DNA of 64,000 nt from Marinomonas sp. KMM3893 (GTDB lineage Bacteria > Pseudomonadota > Gammaproteobacteria > Pseudomonadales > Marinomonadaceae). The notes below the pieces were generated by a model, which saw only the letters and a program-made list of their open reading frames with translations, was not told the DNA's origin and ran no database searches. The number at the start of each line of letters is the position of its first letter. Within the stretch, counting starts at the first letter, position 1. Positions 26,783 through 37,479 of this stretch are shown here, one piece after another. Location of the stretch: NCBI RefSeq assembly GCF_004352855.1, contig NZ_SJSC01000006.1, positions 1 through 64,000 on the forward strand, written 5' to 3'. A program made the position numbers and the translations under genes.

Positions 26783-29700
26783 ATGATTGCAGCGATAATC
26801 CGTTGGTCTATTAACAACCGCTTAATGGTGTTATTAGCTAGCCTTATTCTTGTTGGTGTTGGTTTGTATTCGCTCAAGAATACACCGGTTGATGCCATTC
26901 CAGACTTGTCAGATGTGCAAGTTATTATTAAAACCAGTTACCCAGGGCAAGCACCTCAGGTGGTCGAGGATCAGGTAACTTACCCATTAACCACGGCTAT
27001 GCTCTCTGTGCCTGGTGCGAAAACCGTTCGTGGCTACTCCTTTTTTGGCGACTCTTATGTCTATGTCATTTTTGATGAAAATACAGACATGTACTGGGCC
27101 AGAAGTCGTGTCTTAGAGTACTTGAGCCAGGTCGCTCCGTCCTTGCCAGATAACGCAAAAGCGCAATTAGGCCCAGATGCCACGGGGGTTGGCTGGGTGT
27201 ATTTGTATGCCTTGGTAGACAAAACAGGCCAGCATGATTTGAGCCAGTTACGCTCATTGCAAGATTGGTTTTTAAAATTTGAACTGCAAACCGTTCCAGG
27301 GGTTTCCGAAGTCGCGCCCATTGGCGGCATGGTTAAGCAGTATCAAGTCAGTGTCGACCCAGATAAATTGCGCGCCTACAAGATGCCACTGAGTCACATT
27401 CAAAATGCGATTAAACGCGGTAATCAAGAAGTTGGCGCGTCTGTTATTGAAATGGCAGAAGCCGAGTACATGGTGCGTTCGTCTGGCTATATCAAAGGTG
27501 TCAAAAACATTGAAATGATCCCCCTTGGCGTTTCTGATCAAGGCGTACCATTGACGATAAAAGACGTCGCTGAGGTTCGTGTTGGTCCACAGATGCGCCG
27601 TGGTGTCGCAGAATTGAATGGCGAAGGAGAAACCGTCGGCGGCGTGGTGGTGATGCGCTACGGTGAAAATGCTCAACAAACCATCAAAGGGGTAAAAGCG
27701 AAACTTGACGCTTTAAAAGCCAGTTTACCCAACGGCGTCGAGGTGGTGACCGTGTATGATCGCTCTGGTCTTATTGACCGCGCGGTGGACAATTTGTGGT
27801 CCAAGCTACTCGAAGAATTCATTGTGGTGGCCCTAGTTTGCATGCTGTTTTTGTTTCATATTCGCTCCTCTTTGGTGGCCATTATTAGTTTGCCGGTGGG
27901 GATTCTAACGGCGTTTATCATCATGCATTGGCAAGGCATCAACGCCAACATCATGTCCCTTGGTGGTATTGCGATTGCCATAGGTGCCATGATTGATGGC
28001 GCCATCGTAATGATTGAAAACCTCCATAAGCACATGGAGAAAACGCCGCTGACCAAGGAAAATCGTTGGCAGGTTGTCGCTACGGCGGCGACAGAAGTGG
28101 GACCAGCGCTGTTCTTTAGTTTGTTAATCATTACCGTTAGTTTCGTGCCTGTATTTACCTTGGAATCTCAAGAAGGACGTATGTTTGGCCCTTTGGCGTA
28201 CACCAAAACCTACGCCATGGCCGCCTCGGCAGCGTTAGCCATCACTTTGGTTCCTGTTTTGATGGGGTATTTTGTACGCGGTAACATTTTATCTGAGCAT
28301 AAAAACCCGATAAATCGAGCCTTACAGGCAATCTATTTACCCGCATTAAAGGCGGTATTGAACGCACCTAAACGGACCATTGGCATCGCCTTGGTTATTT
28401 TATTGATCGGTCTCTGGCCCGTGAATAAATTAGGCAGTGAGTTTATGCCCAGCTTAGATGAAGGGGATTTGATGTACATGCCAACCGCGTTTCCAGGTAT
28501 TTCCATTGGGCAAGCTCGGCAGATACTGCAACAAACCGACAAATTAATCGCAACGGTCCCTGAGGTGAAAACGGTATTTGGTAAGGTCGGACGAGCAGAA
28601 ACGGCCACCGACCCCGCGCCATTAACCATGATAGAAACCTTTATTCAGTTCAAACCTCAGTCGCAATGGCGCGATGGCATGACCAAAGCCAAGTTAAAAC
28701 AAGAGCTGGATCAGTTGGTCAAGATACCCGGTATGACAAACGCTTGGGTAATGCCCATTAAAACGCGTATTGATATGTTAGCAACCGGTATTAAGACGCC
28801 AGTTGGCATTAAAGTAGCTGGACCAGACTTAAGCATTATTCAAGATATTGGTATGCAACTAGAAAAAGTCTTAAAGCCAGTGGCGGGCACAGCGTCTGTG
28901 TATTCAGAGCGGGTTGCAGGTGGTCGGTATGTGAAAATTGACATCGATCGAGGTAAGGCGTCTCGCTATGGCATGAACATTCAAGATGTCCAAACCTTTA
29001 TATCTTCTGCCATTGGTGGCGCCAATGTAACCAATACGGTGGAAGGGTTAGAACGCTATCCGATTAATGTGCGTTACCCGCAAGATTATCGTAGCTCTCC
29101 CGAACAGATAGCCTTACTGCCCATTGTCACGCCGACTGGTTTGAATATTGTGTTAGGCGATCTTGCTCGTGTCTATGTAGAAGAGGGTCCACCGGCGTTA
29201 AAAAGTGAAAACGCACGTTTGAATGGCTGGACCTTTGTGGATATTGAGGGCATGGACATAGGTCGCTACGTTGAGCACGCTCAAAAAGTGGTCGCAGAGC
29301 AAGTGACGTTGCCAACAGGTTATTCCTTGGTATGGTCAGGGCAATACGAATACATGCAAAGAGCAAAAGAGAAACTCACCTATGTGATACCACTTACTTT
29401 GCTGATTATTATCGTCCTTTTGTACATTAATTTTCGTACTTTTTCTGAAGTGGCGATCATCATGGGGACCTTACCTTTTGCCATGGTGGGCAGCACTTGG
29501 CTGATGTATTTACTTGGATTTCATTTTTCTGTCGCTGTGGGGGTTGGTTTTATTGCCTTAGCAGGTGTGGCGGTGGAAATCGGCGTAATTATGTTGGTCT
29601 ATTTAAATCAAGCATGGCGTGATGCAAAGCAAGAGTGCGCTGACAACAATACACAACCCAATGTAGAGACTCTTTATCATGCGGTTTTGCATGGCGCCGG

Positions 29701-29902
29701 AATGCGGGTACGCCCGGTGATGATGACGGCGGCGGCCATTATTATTGGCCTGTTGCCTATCTTGTATGGCACAGGTACGGGATCAGAAGTAATGAGTAGA
29801 ATTGCCGCGCCCATGGTTGGAGGCATGGTCAGTGCGGTCATCTTGACTCTGTTGGTCTTGCCTGTGGTGTATTTCTTATGGAAAAAGTCCAGATTAAAAT
29901 AA
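26783..29902 (+). CDS. cusA: heavy-metal efflux RND pump (CusA family)
   Basis: The inner-membrane proton-driven pump of a Cu+/Ag+ efflux system, 1039 residues. It starts with the RND pattern IIRWSINNRLMVLLA and TPVDAIPDLSDVQV. The helix-4 proton relay has aspartate in AIGAMIDGAIVMIEN, as in HME-RND proteins. The periplasmic cleft is methionine-rich (for example AWVMPIKTRIDMLATGIKTP), consistent with Met-based copper relay. The start is ATG 26783, 6 bp after TAGGAG; a TTG at 26777 touches the binding site. A strong terminator follows. Copper or silver is preferred over zinc or cobalt because of the CusF fusion. Confidence 0.94.
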   Translation: MIAAIIRWSINNRLMVLLASLILVGVGLYSLKNTPVDAIPDLSDVQVIIKTSYPGQAPQVVEDQVTYPLTTAMLSVPGAKTVRGYSFFGDSYVYVIFDENTDMYWARSRVLEYLSQVAPSLPDNAKAQLGPDATGVGWVYLYALVDKTGQHDLSQLRSLQDWFLKFELQTVPGVSEVAPIGGMVKQYQVSVDPDKLRAYKMPLSHIQNAIKRGNQEVGASVIEMAEAEYMVRSSGYIKGVKNIEMIPLGVSDQGVPLTIKDVAEVRVGPQMRRGVAELNGEGETVGGVVVMRYGENAQQTIKGVKAKLDALKASLPNGVEVVTVYDRSGLIDRAVDNLWSKLLEEFIVVALVCMLFLFHIRSSLVAIISLPVGILTAFIIMHWQGINANIMSLGGIAIAIGAMIDGAIVMIENLHKHMEKTPLTKENRWQVVATAATEVGPALFFSLLIITVSFVPVFTLESQEGRMFGPLAYTKTYAMAASAALAITLVPVLMGYFVRGNILSEHKNPINRALQAIYLPALKAVLNAPKRTIGIALVILLIGLWPVNKLGSEFMPSLDEGDLMYMPTAFPGISIGQARQILQQTDKLIATVPEVKTVFGKVGRAETATDPAPLTMIETFIQFKPQSQWRDGMTKAKLKQELDQLVKIPGMTNAWVMPIKTRIDMLATGIKTPVGIKVAGPDLSIIQDIGMQLEKVLKPVAGTASVYSERVAGGRYVKIDIDRGKASRYGMNIQDVQTFISSAIGGANVTNTVEGLERYPINVRYPQDYRSSPEQIALLPIVTPTGLNIVLGDLARVYVEEGPPALKSENARLNGWTFVDIEGMDIGRYVEHAQKVVAEQVTLPTGYSLVWSGQYEYMQRAKEKLTYVIPLTLLIIIVLLYINFRTFSEVAIIMGTLPFAMVGSTWLMYLLGFHFSVAVGVGFIALAGVAVEIGVIMLVYLNQAWRDAKQECADNNTQPNVETLYHAVLHGAGMRVRPVMMTAAAIIIGLLPILYGTGTGSEVMSRIAAPMVGGMVSAVILTLLVLPVVYFLWKKSRLK

Positions 29903-29919
29903 CCTTTTAAAGCGCAAAG

Positions 29920-29966
29920 TCAGAGCCAAAAACAAACGATTCATGTCGTTGACTTTTTGGCTCTGA
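29920..29966 (+). terminator. terminator after cusA
   Basis: A perfect 13-bp stem (TCAGAGCCAAAAA with TTTTTGGCTCTGA) carries a smaller AACGA/TCGTT hairpin in its loop. Confidence 0.8.
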
Positions 29967-30153
29967 TTTCATCTTTATAAGGGCAAAAAAGTATTCTACC
30001 TATGCTTATTAAGGTAAAGATAAGAGGTTATTTTTTAATTAATTCCACGCGCCCTAGATCATTTTTTCCAGTATTTGATTAAACTACGCGGGTACCTGAC
30101 CAATTGGACAGCATCGAAGGCTGGCCACTCATTTTCGTAAAAGGATTCACTCT

Positions 30154-32046
30154 GTGTCATTGAAATTACGTCTTATCTATGCGTTTGTCATCGTGGTTTT
30201 AATCGCCACCATTTCTATGGGGATTTTAAGCTTTTATCAGGCAAGAGCGGTGATGTTAAAGCGCACAACGGAAACAGAACTCCCTGCACAACTTACACAA
30301 ATTAAAAACTCCGTAGAGAATCAAATTGAGAGTTTATCAATCAATGCTGAATTATTAGCCAATAACCCCATGATTTTAGAGTGGGCCAAAAATGGACATT
30401 CTAAATCCGGCGAAGCCGCTGTGGTCGCCTTGTTAAATAATACGAAAGAACGACTTGGCTTAGACACGGCCTCTTGGGCAGACAGATCAAGCGCACAATA
30501 TTGGAATCAAGACGGTTTTTTACGAACCTTGAGTACCGATAAAGATGGTTGGTTTTTTGATTTCACGCGTTCGGGTAAAGAAAAGAATGTCAGTGTTTAT
30601 CGCAACGCAGGGACCGGTGAGATAAAGCTGTTTGTTAACTATCAAAACCCAAATGGCATTGGTTTGGCCGGTTTTGGTATGAATTTAAATAAGATGACGG
30701 ATTACCTAAATAACTTCACCTTTAATGGCGGTGGTTTTGTTTATTTGGTGTCGACAGACGGTACATTAAAAGTACATCGTAATGAAAGTTTGTTAGAGAA
30801 AACCAAGGTCACTGACTTATATGGCAATAAAATCGGCAGAGCATTGCTAAAACAAGACGGTTTAAACATCGTCATGGCGAAAGATTCTGTTTTAGCCAGC
30901 CAGTATATTCCGGCCATGGGCTGGATATTAGTGGCAGAAATCCCGAATAGTGTTGTCTTTGGTGGCGTCGTTTCTATGGGGAATTCTCTGCTCTTAATGG
31001 GGATTTTGCTGAGTATCGTCAGTGTGATCGTGGCTTTCTTAATTGGCTCAAGATTGGTAAAGCAGTTGCAAGTAGTGGCCAATAATTTGAAAGATATTGG
31101 TGAAGGCGAGGGCGATTTAAGTCATCGTTTGGACAATACAGGACCAATAGAGCTGGCGAGCATTGGCAATGGCTTTAATAATTTTGTGAGCGTCATACAC
31201 AATATGGTGAAGCAGGTTACTCAAACCAGTAATGAGCTAAATGATGCTTCGAAAACCATGCTAAATTCCGCTGATTCCATGTTAAATGACGCCAAAATGC
31301 AAAGTGACCGAACTTCTATGGTGGCCTCCGCGATACACGAAGTAGAGGCCTCGGTTCGCGAAGTATCTGAAAATGCCGCCGACGCTGCAGACACCGCCAA
31401 TACCGTAGAAACAGAAGTGAGAAATGGTCTAAGCGTTGTTTCTTCTGCAAAAAGTACGGTAGAAAACTTGGCCGAAGAGAGCGAGAAAACGGCGATCATC
31501 GTTACGGAACTTGCGAAGAATTCTGAGCAAATTGGCAGCATATTAGAAGTTATTCGCAACATTTCGGAGCAAACGAACTTATTGGCGTTAAACGCGGCCA
31601 TTGAATCTGCCCGCGCCGGTGAACAAGGACGAGGCTTTGCCGTGGTTGCGGATGAGGTTCGTAACTTGGCGAAACGCACCGCGCAGTCCACCGATGAAAT
31701 CCAGGTCATGATAGACAAGTTGCAATCTGAATCTCGAAAGGCTTTGGTTGCTTCAACCTCTGGGCAGAAAATCGCCCATGATGCCGTAGACTCTATGCAA
31801 ATTGCCACTAAGTCACTGGAAATGATTGATCAACAAGTGAATACGATGAACAAGATCAATCAGCAGGTGGCCCTAGCAACAGAGCAGCAGCTTGCTGCCA
31901 TCGAAGACGTGGCGCAAAATGTGACCGGCATTCAAGATTCTGTCATGAGCAGCGTTACCAGTGCCAATGAGTTATCGGATAAAAGTAAGGCCTTGAGTAC
32001 TCTGTCGACTAGACTGGATACCCTGGTGGCGGGCTTTAAAGTGTAG
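30154..32046 (+). CDS. methyl-accepting chemotaxis protein, Cache-type sensor
   Basis: 630 residues. Membrane helix at about 6-28; periplasmic sensor of about 240 residues with the Cache-like segment [19 protein letters not shown]; second helix at about 275-298; HAMP ([20 protein letters not shown]); and a signalling domain whose tip reads [20 protein letters not shown]. The start is GTG 30154 with AAAGGA upstream. It is convergent with a second, different receptor and shares a bidirectional terminator with it. The stimulus is unknown. Confidence 0.9.
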   Translation: MSLKLRLIYAFVIVVLIATISMGILSFYQARAVMLKRTTETELPAQLTQIKNSVENQIESLSINAELLANNPMILEWAKNGHSKSGEAAVVALLNNTKERLGLDTASWADRSSAQYWNQDGFLRTLSTDKDGWFFDFTRSGKEKNVSVYRNAGTGEIKLFVNYQNPNGIGLAGFGMNLNKMTDYLNNFTFNGGGFVYLVSTDGTLKVHRNESLLEKTKVTDLYGNKIGRALLKQDGLNIVMAKDSVLASQYIPAMGWILVAEIPNSVVFGGVVSMGNSLLLMGILLSIVSVIVAFLIGSRLVKQLQVVANNLKDIGEGEGDLSHRLDNTGPIELASIGNGFNNFVSVIHNMVKQVTQTSNELNDASKTMLNSADSMLNDAKMQSDRTSMVASAIHEVEASVREVSENAADAADTANTVETEVRNGLSVVSSAKSTVENLAEESEKTAIIVTELAKNSEQIGSILEVIRNISEQTNLLALNAAIESARAGEQGRGFAVVADEVRNLAKRTAQSTDEIQVMIDKLQSESRKALVASTSGQKIAHDAVDSMQIATKSLEMIDQQVNTMNKINQQVALATEQQLAAIEDVAQNVTGIQDSVMSSVTSANELSDKSKALSTLSTRLDTLVAGFKV

Positions 32047-32085
32047 CTTTTAGTCTTGAGTGTTTAAGAATCATCAAGATTAGAC

Positions 32086-32119
32086 AATGCCTCACTCAGA
32101 TTTGAGTGAGGCATTTTTT
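32086..32119. terminator. bidirectional terminator between two receptors
   Basis: AATGCCTCACTCA pairs perfectly with TGAGTGAGGCATT around a 4-base loop and is followed by T-runs on the + strand. It sits between convergent genes. Confidence 0.85.
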
Positions 32120-32128
32120 ATGGATTAA

Positions 32129-33628
32129 TCAGTGTGTTTTAAACAGGTTTGCTTTTGCTTCGTAGATTTTGGTCACGGCGTTAATGTCTTTACTGCTTTG
32201 CTGAAGACGGTCCATCAGGGCAGATAACGAGGCAATCGACTTGGCATTTTCTCCTACTTGCTCATTAATCGATGAGATGACACGCTCTTGCTCAACGGAC
32301 TCCTGAGCAATCGCTTTACTGGCGTGAACGGCCTGATTAACCGACTGAGCTCTTTCTAATAAGGCTTTAGAGATTTTATCGGCATGTTCGACGCTGATCG
32401 ACGTACGTTCTTTACCTGATTCCATTGAGTGAACCGTATTACTCACACTGGTATTTAAGTTACTGAGTACTTTTTCAATTTCATCGGTTGATTGGCTTGA
32501 TCGCAACGCAAGGGTTCTCACTTCATCTGCTACCACAGCAAAACCTCGGCCAGTTTCTCCCGCTCTTGCCGCTTCGATGGCCGCGTTTAGCGCCAACAAG
32601 TTCGTCTGTTCTGAAATGCTGCGAATAGAATTGAGCAGGGTGGTGATGGACTCCACATCGGCCGTCAGGGAGGTTAATGATTCTGAAATGGAGGAGGTAT
32701 TTTGTGACAAGAGTTCCATGTCTTTCATGATATCGAGAGTCTGATTACTGTCACCTAAAATCCCTTGCTCTAGCTCTCCAATGAGATTGGCCGATTCGCT
32801 ACTGCTTTGCGAAATGACCTTCATAGTATGGGAAATGCCCGTCGCTGAGGTGGCTACCATCTGGGCTCTTTCATCACTGGTCATGACATGCCCTGTGACT
32901 TGCTCACTGATTTCTTGAATTTTCCCACTGCTACTAACCAGCTCATTGGCAATGTTTTGGTAGTCGTTAAAGAGACCGACGAGCTTATCCAGTAATAAAT
33001 TAAAGGTGATTTCTGCATTTGAGGTTGGGTTATGCAAACGAACAGATAAGTCATTATTATCGGAAATAACTGATATGGCATTGGCAATATTAAGATTTGA
33101 AGTGGATTCTCTTTTCATAAGAAAAGCCATATAAATCAATAAAATAGATTCTGAAATAGCGAAAAGACAATGGACTATCATGATCCACGTGTTGTGCTCT
33201 CCAGAGAACACCATAATGGGCATATCACCAATGGAATAGCCGCTCATTTGAATAAACATGAAACTAATATGGTAAATCGCGGTGGTCAGCAAGGCCGCAA
33301 TAATGGGTTTCCAACTTTGATAGACTAAAAAAATCACCATAGCGGCAAAGATATGAAAATGCATCTCGACCATGCCCAACTGACTTTGAATTAGGCATGA
33401 CGACACCAGCATCATCAAAATACCAGCGCACACCGCGAATAGTTGCGTACCTTTAAAAAGGCTATAGAGACATTGTGTTATGACAAAAAGAAGCGTTGCA
33501 CAGATCAGGGTAAATGAAAAAAGCGAAGCACCAACCAGACCGCTAATAAGCAAAACAGGAATTTGAACAAGTAAAAATCGATAGATTAACAGATCATTTT
33601 TTAGCGTGTTGTTTGTTGTAACTGACAT
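32129..33628 (-). CDS. methyl-accepting chemotaxis protein with multi-span membrane sensor
   Basis: 499 residues. The first about 180 residues hold six hydrophobic helices with very short loops and no large periplasmic domain; then a signalling coiled coil follows with the tip [20 protein letters not shown]. No canonical HAMP is clear. Membrane-embedded sensors of this sort are known in receptors that sense membrane or energy state, but the stimulus here cannot be named. I chose ATG 33628 because AGGAG lies just upstream; that AGGAG is itself inside the five extra codons from ATG 33643. There is a possible metal or haem-type His pair in EMHFHIF. Confidence 0.88.
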   Translation of the reverse strand: MSVTTNNTLKNDLLIYRFLLVQIPVLLISGLVGASLFSFTLICATLLFVITQCLYSLFKGTQLFAVCAGILMMLVSSCLIQSQLGMVEMHFHIFAAMVIFLVYQSWKPIIAALLTTAIYHISFMFIQMSGYSIGDMPIMVFSGEHNTWIMIVHCLFAISESILLIYMAFLMKRESTSNLNIANAISVISDNNDLSVRLHNPTSNAEITFNLLLDKLVGLFNDYQNIANELVSSSGKIQEISEQVTGHVMTSDERAQMVATSATGISHTMKVISQSSSESANLIGELEQGILGDSNQTLDIMKDMELLSQNTSSISESLTSLTADVESITTLLNSIRSISEQTNLLALNAAIEAARAGETGRGFAVVADEVRTLALRSSQSTDEIEKVLSNLNTSVSNTVHSMESGKERTSISVEHADKISKALLERAQSVNQAVHASKAIAQESVEQERVISSINEQVGENAKSIASLSALMDRLQQSSKDINAVTKIYEAKANLFKTH

Positions 33629-33866
33629 TATTGAGCTCCTCAACGAGCTTGTTGATTTCTTGTTTTCTATACGCAGAGAATTAACTATTGGATTTGTTTC
33701 TTGATGATTTTTAAGGTTTTTTCCAAAAATCCATTCTCGGGAAATTCCAAAAGATAAATAAACAGAGCGAATTATAAAAGCTTCGTAAAGCGAGCAATAG
33801 TCTATTTACAAAAATTGATCAATTGGTTAGAAATCTACTAGATTTAGCAAAATAAGGAGGGCAATG

Positions 33867-33926
33867 ATGGGGGATTTTTTAGATAAAGGTATAAATAAGC
33901 CTATGGCGTTTTTCCATAGGCTATGA
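33867..33926 (+). CDS. possible 19-residue leader peptide before the AraC gene
   Basis: AAGGAGG at 33854-33860 is a perfect Shine-Dalgarno sequence. ATG at 33867 (or 33864) opens a frame reading MGDFLDKGINKPMAFFHRL, which ends at TGA 33924-33926, four bases before the TTG start of the regulator. The last half of the frame lies inside a 9-bp perfect hairpin. The regulator has no binding site of its own, so coupled translation is likely. Confidence 0.45.
   Translation: MGDFLDKGINKPMAFFHRL
33898..33922 (+). promoter_or_regulatory. hairpin in leader of the AraC-family gene
   Basis: AGCCTATGG pairs perfectly with CCATAGGCT around CGTTTTT. It lies within the leader frame and a few bases before a five-T run (33928-33932) and the regulator start. 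It could act as an attenuator or control translation initiation. Confidence 0.5.
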
Positions 33927-33930
33927 GTTT

Positions 33931-34791
33931 TTGAGAGTGAAGCAGGTGGCTTTGAATAAACTAGAGAACATCATTGAGAACTTTTCTATCCGTTCTGAGA
34001 TTATTTTCAGCGGTGGTTTTTGTGGCGGTAAGACACTCGAAAACCACAACACAAAGAATGGAGGGCACCTGCATTATTTACGCTCCGGCAAATTGACCGT
34101 TTTACGTGACGCGGGTCATAAGATGATATTTGAAAAGCCAGCCGTGATATTTTTACCTTTTTCTTCTGCGCACCAAATAATGACAGAGAAAGATCAGCCG
34201 GCAGAACTGATTTGTGCCTCGGTGCATTTTACGGCACTTGAGCAGCAGAGCGTGGTGTCAGGATTGCCGAGTATTATTTTTCATGAGCTAAATGGCGATG
34301 CCTTATCAGATACCGTCACTTGGCTTTTTCAAGAAGTGGATCGTTCAGGTCTAGGTCAGAAAAGTATTGTCAGCAAGTTGTGCGATATTTTAGTCATTCA
34401 GATGTTTAAAAAACTCACTGAAGAAGGATTGATTGTACAAGGAATGTTGGCGGGGCTAAGTCATCCAATGTTGGCAACAACATTGATAAAACTGCAAGAA
34501 TCGCCAGAAACCGCTTGGACTCTTGAACGCATGGCAGAACATGCAGCCATGTCTCGCTCTAAATTCACCGAATTGTTTCGTGACACGCTGGGTCAAACGC
34601 CAAATGACTTTCTAACGGATTTGCGTATTTCTATGGCGCAGCAATTATTACGGCAAGATAAGACCGTCGGCTTTGTTGCAAATAAAGTGGGATACGAACA
34701 TGGCTCTGTTTTAGCTAGAGTATTCAGAAAGAAAACGGGCATGTCACCAAAAGAGTGGCAGAAGAAATCGAGTGAGCTTGATGCTAGGTAA
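33931..34791 (+). CDS. AraC-family regulator with cupin-type N-terminal domain
   Basis: 286 residues at most. The N-terminal region of about 170 residues is cupin-like (GGHLHYLRSGKLTV, PAVIFLPFSSAHQI), resembling the Cupin_6 AraC group. The C-terminal double HTH reads LERMAEHAAMSRSKFTELFR and VANKVGYEHGSVLARVFRK, with GMSPKEWQKK. No ATG lies near the start; TTG 33931, GTG 33937 and GTG 33946 are the candidates, none with a good binding site. The preceding small frame may supply ribosomes. It is divergent from the multi-span chemoreceptor; the target genes are unknown. Confidence 0.83.
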   Translation: MRVKQVALNKLENIIENFSIRSEIIFSGGFCGGKTLENHNTKNGGHLHYLRSGKLTVLRDAGHKMIFEKPAVIFLPFSSAHQIMTEKDQPAELICASVHFTALEQQSVVSGLPSIIFHELNGDALSDTVTWLFQEVDRSGLGQKSIVSKLCDILVIQMFKKLTEEGLIVQGMLAGLSHPMLATTLIKLQESPETAWTLERMAEHAAMSRSKFTELFRDTLGQTPNDFLTDLRISMAQQLLRQDKTVGFVANKVGYEHGSVLARVFRKKTGMSPKEWQKKSSELDAR

Positions 34792-35053
34792 AGATAAGGA
34801 TGCGGAGAAAGCGTTATTTTTTGCCCAACAAACAGTCCGTAGCGTGTTAAATGAATCATCATCAAGGGATTTAGCGATAAAACAGCCCAGAAGTACTAAT
34901 ATACACTAATTCCGATAATAACATTTACCGGAAATAGTAGAGTGAAATAGCCATGCACTCAAACGCTTATTTCTGTTACTTCCTCGTTGCCTTGATTTGC
35001 TTGTTATCGCGTTTGTTAATTCGCTAACGTTAACAAGCAATCAGGACTTTTGA
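34792..35053. other. gap between convergent araC-like and yjjG genes
   Basis: No gene seen. A long imperfect inverted repeat (TTGCTTGTTA at 34997-35006 with TAACAAGCAA at 35031-35040) just after the yjjG stop on the reverse strand may end that operon, though it lacks a T-run. Confidence 0.45.
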
Positions 35054-35743
35054 TTAACGATTACTTGCAGCCTTTAGTTTTTCTGTCAGTTGATCCAGCG
35101 AGCTGATTTGATATGTGGGCACAATGTGCTCTGGGTGTACTTTGCCATGATGATTGAGCCAGCAAGTATCAATCTGTGCGTTAATGCCACCCAGAATGTC
35201 CGACTCTAATGTGTCACCAACCATCAATACTTTCTTACGATCTGGATTGCCCATTTTCTCAAGTGCATGATCAAAAATGGCAACATTGGGTTTCGCTACG
35301 CCTATTTCTTCCGAAATAATCACATGGGAAAAATATTGGTCAAACTTTGTTCGTTCCAATCGCACTTTTTGAAGTTGCGTAAATCCATTGGTGATAATGG
35401 CAGATTTAATAGATTGGCCTGCTAAATGCGTCATTAACGCCTGTGCGCCTGGCAACGGCTTACATATCTCTGCCATGGATTCTAGAAATTGTTGATTAAG
35501 CTGATGGGCAGGAATATTCAGTCGATCAGCCCATCGTTGAAATCGACGAGTTTGCAGCTCTTTCGCCGTCACTTTTCCATCCTGGTAAGCCACCCATAAT
35601 GGTTTATTGATACTTTGATATTCTGCAAAGTCATCTGCGCTAAAAGTCACCTTGTGTTTTAGCATCATGTGGCTTAAACCTGAGAAATTATCAAAGTGGA
35701 ATAAGGTCTCATCGGCGTCAAAGATAATCCAATCGTAATTCAT
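35054..35743 (-). CDS. yjjG: pyrimidine 5'-nucleotidase YjjG (HAD family)
   Basis: A cytoplasmic HAD phosphatase of 229 residues that removes phosphate from nucleoside monophosphates, including non-canonical pyrimidines. Motif I is IIFDADETLFHFD, motif II is SAIITNGFT, motif III is GVAKPN, and motif IV is VLMVGDTLESDILGGINA, all very close to E. coli YjjG as I recall it. It lies 15 bp after yjjX on the same strand; both are nucleotide house-cleaning enzymes and are probably cotranscribed. Confidence 0.95.
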   Translation of the reverse strand: MNYDWIIFDADETLFHFDNFSGLSHMMLKHKVTFSADDFAEYQSINKPLWVAYQDGKVTAKELQTRRFQRWADRLNIPAHQLNQQFLESMAEICKPLPGAQALMTHLAGQSIKSAIITNGFTQLQKVRLERTKFDQYFSHVIISEEIGVAKPNVAIFDHALEKMGNPDRKKVLMVGDTLESDILGGINAQIDTCWLNHHGKVHPEHIVPTYQISSLDQLTEKLKAASNR

Positions 35744-35758
35744 TTATCTATTTTATCC

Positions 35759-36310
35759 TTATAAATACAAATCAGGGTGCAGTATTGGCGCGAGCGCAAG
35801 TATAAGTGCCTGCGTATAGGTACTTTCGCGAGTGGCCCTATGGTTTGTAAGCAAACCGATCGCGCCACCTTTTTGTTTTACGTTGTCTGTTTTAAACAGA
35901 TCATCCATGACATCGCCAAGCTCTTCGCCATTTTTTAAACGCAGATAAACCGCATCGGGTATTGGCAAGTTAGCGGATCGACCCGTGTGTATTTTTCCAT
36001 CACGGCCAGCAATGGCGACATAAGCAAAGGTCGCAGCGCCCTCCTCAAAATCATCAACGCCACCTTCCATCGACACAAAGTAATCTTCTTCCTTGTTCGT
36101 GTCATGAGCTCTGCAATAACGAATGCGATTTTGCGCGCCCAGGCGCGTTTCATTTTCTGTCATTGGTTGATCGGCGACCCCAGATTCGGTTTCCATGCCT
36201 TCACAGTGAATCGTGTGATTTGGGAATACTTGATTGAAGGCCTGATGCGCGGCCGTTACTTTGACGGGGTTTTTCGATGCAACGCGAATTCGAATAACAG
36301 TGTTAGGCAT
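35759..36310 (-). CDS. yjjX: inosine/xanthosine triphosphatase YjjX
   Basis: Hydrolyses ITP and XTP and so keeps deaminated purines out of nucleic acids. It has the family motifs RVASKNPVKVTAAHQAF, the MEGGVDD acidic patch and the REGTYTQALILAL-type ending (here RESTYTQALILAL). Length is 183 residues from ATG 36310, with AAGGAAG upstream. A longer frame to 36343 would run into the aroC terminator and is rejected. Confidence 0.93.
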   Translation of the reverse strand: MPNTVIRIRVASKNPVKVTAAHQAFNQVFPNHTIHCEGMETESGVADQPMTENETRLGAQNRIRYCRAHDTNKEEDYFVSMEGGVDDFEEGAATFAYVAIAGRDGKIHTGRSANLPIPDAVYLRLKNGEELGDVMDDLFKTDNVKQKGGAIGLLTNHRATRESTYTQALILALAPILHPDLYL

Positions 36311-36333
36311 AAGCTGGCTTCCTTTAAAAACAA

Positions 36334-36360
36334 AAAGCCGCAATCAAGGATTGCGGCTTT
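36334..36360 (-). terminator. terminator after aroC
   Basis: AAAGCCGCAATC pairs perfectly with GATTGCGGCTTT around AAG. Read on the reverse strand it ends in TTTTTG, placing it as the end of the prmB-aroC unit. Confidence 0.82.
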
Positions 36361-36377
36361 GGGTGACTCAATTCAAT

Positions 36378-37475
36378 TTAGGCTTGAGCGTTAATAATGG
36401 GAGTGGGACACACCACATCCGCATTTTGCGCTCTATGTCTTAGCAAGTGATCCATGATCGTCAAGGCAACCATGGCTTCGGCAATCGGTGTTGCTCGAAT
36501 GCCAACGCAAGGGTCATGACGCCCTTTGGTAATCACGTCGATGGCTTCGCCCGCACGGTTGATGCTTTTTCCTGGAATGGTAATGCTCGATGTTGGTTTC
36601 AGCGCCATATGGACAATAATATCTTGTCCTGAAGAAATGCCACCAAGCACACCGCCGGCGTGATTGCTTAAGAAGCCTTCTGGTGTCATTTCATCACGAT
36701 GCTGACTGCCTTTTTGTTCAATGACATCAAAACCATCGCCAATCTCAACGCCTTTCACGGCATTAATACTCATAATCGCTTTGGCTATATCGGCATCCAG
36801 TCGATCAAAAACGGGGGCGCCAAGGCCTGGCATTACGTTTTTTGCAATGACGGAAATTTTCGCACCAATAGAGTCGCCTTCACGGCGCAAGGCTGTCATG
36901 TATTCTTCTAGTTCAGGAATCGCATCTGGGTCAGGGCTGAAAAAGCTATTATTGTAGACCTGACTTAAATCTTTCACTGCCAGCTTAATGGGACCAAGTT
37001 GTGACAAAAAGCCTTGAATTTCAATGCCAAATTGCTGTTTTAGGTATTTCTTAGCAATCGCGCCTGCGGCAACGCGCATGGCGGTTTCACGGGCAGAAGA
37101 ACGACCGCCACCGCGATAATCACGGAAGCCATATTTTTGGTCGTAAGTATAATCAGCGTGCGCCGGGCGGAAGGTGTCTTCAATGTTGCCGTAATCTCGT
37201 GAGCGTTGATCGGTATTCTCAATGATCAAGCCGATTGGCGTGCCTGTTGTTTTGCCTTCGAAAACACCGGACATGATTTTTACTTCATCCGCTTCGCGAC
37301 GCTGAGTCGTGTGTTTTGATGTGCCAGGTTTGCGTAGATCAAGGTCTCTTTGTAAATCGGCTTCGCATATCTCTATGCCTGGAGGACAGCCGTCGACAAT
37401 GGCCCCCAATGCGAGGCCATGACTTTCACCAAATGTGGTGACTTTAAAAAGTGTTCCAAAAGTATTACCAGACAT
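36378..37475 (-). CDS. aroC: chorismate synthase
   Basis: Converts EPSP to chorismate, the last step of the common aromatic pathway, using reduced FMN as cofactor. 365 residues with [18 protein letters not shown] near the N-terminus, the Arg-rich [14 protein letters not shown] and [16 protein letters not shown] segments, and KPTSSI near the C-terminus. It starts 4 bp after prmB, the usual gammaproteobacterial arrangement. A clear terminator follows. Confidence 0.97.
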   Translation of the reverse strand: MSGNTFGTLFKVTTFGESHGLALGAIVDGCPPGIEICEADLQRDLDLRKPGTSKHTTQRREADEVKIMSGVFEGKTTGTPIGLIIENTDQRSRDYGNIEDTFRPAHADYTYDQKYGFRDYRGGGRSSARETAMRVAAGAIAKKYLKQQFGIEIQGFLSQLGPIKLAVKDLSQVYNNSFFSPDPDAIPELEEYMTALRREGDSIGAKISVIAKNVMPGLGAPVFDRLDADIAKAIMSINAVKGVEIGDGFDVIEQKGSQHRDEMTPEGFLSNHAGGVLGGISSGQDIIVHMALKPTSSITIPGKSINRAGEAIDVITKGRHDPCVGIRATPIAEAMVALTIMDHLLRHRAQNADVVCPTPIINAQA

Positions 37476-37479
37476 AATG

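Noticed and set aside
36311..36343. Longer start for yjjX
   Set aside because: It would lie inside the aroC terminator, and a good binding site supports ATG 36310.
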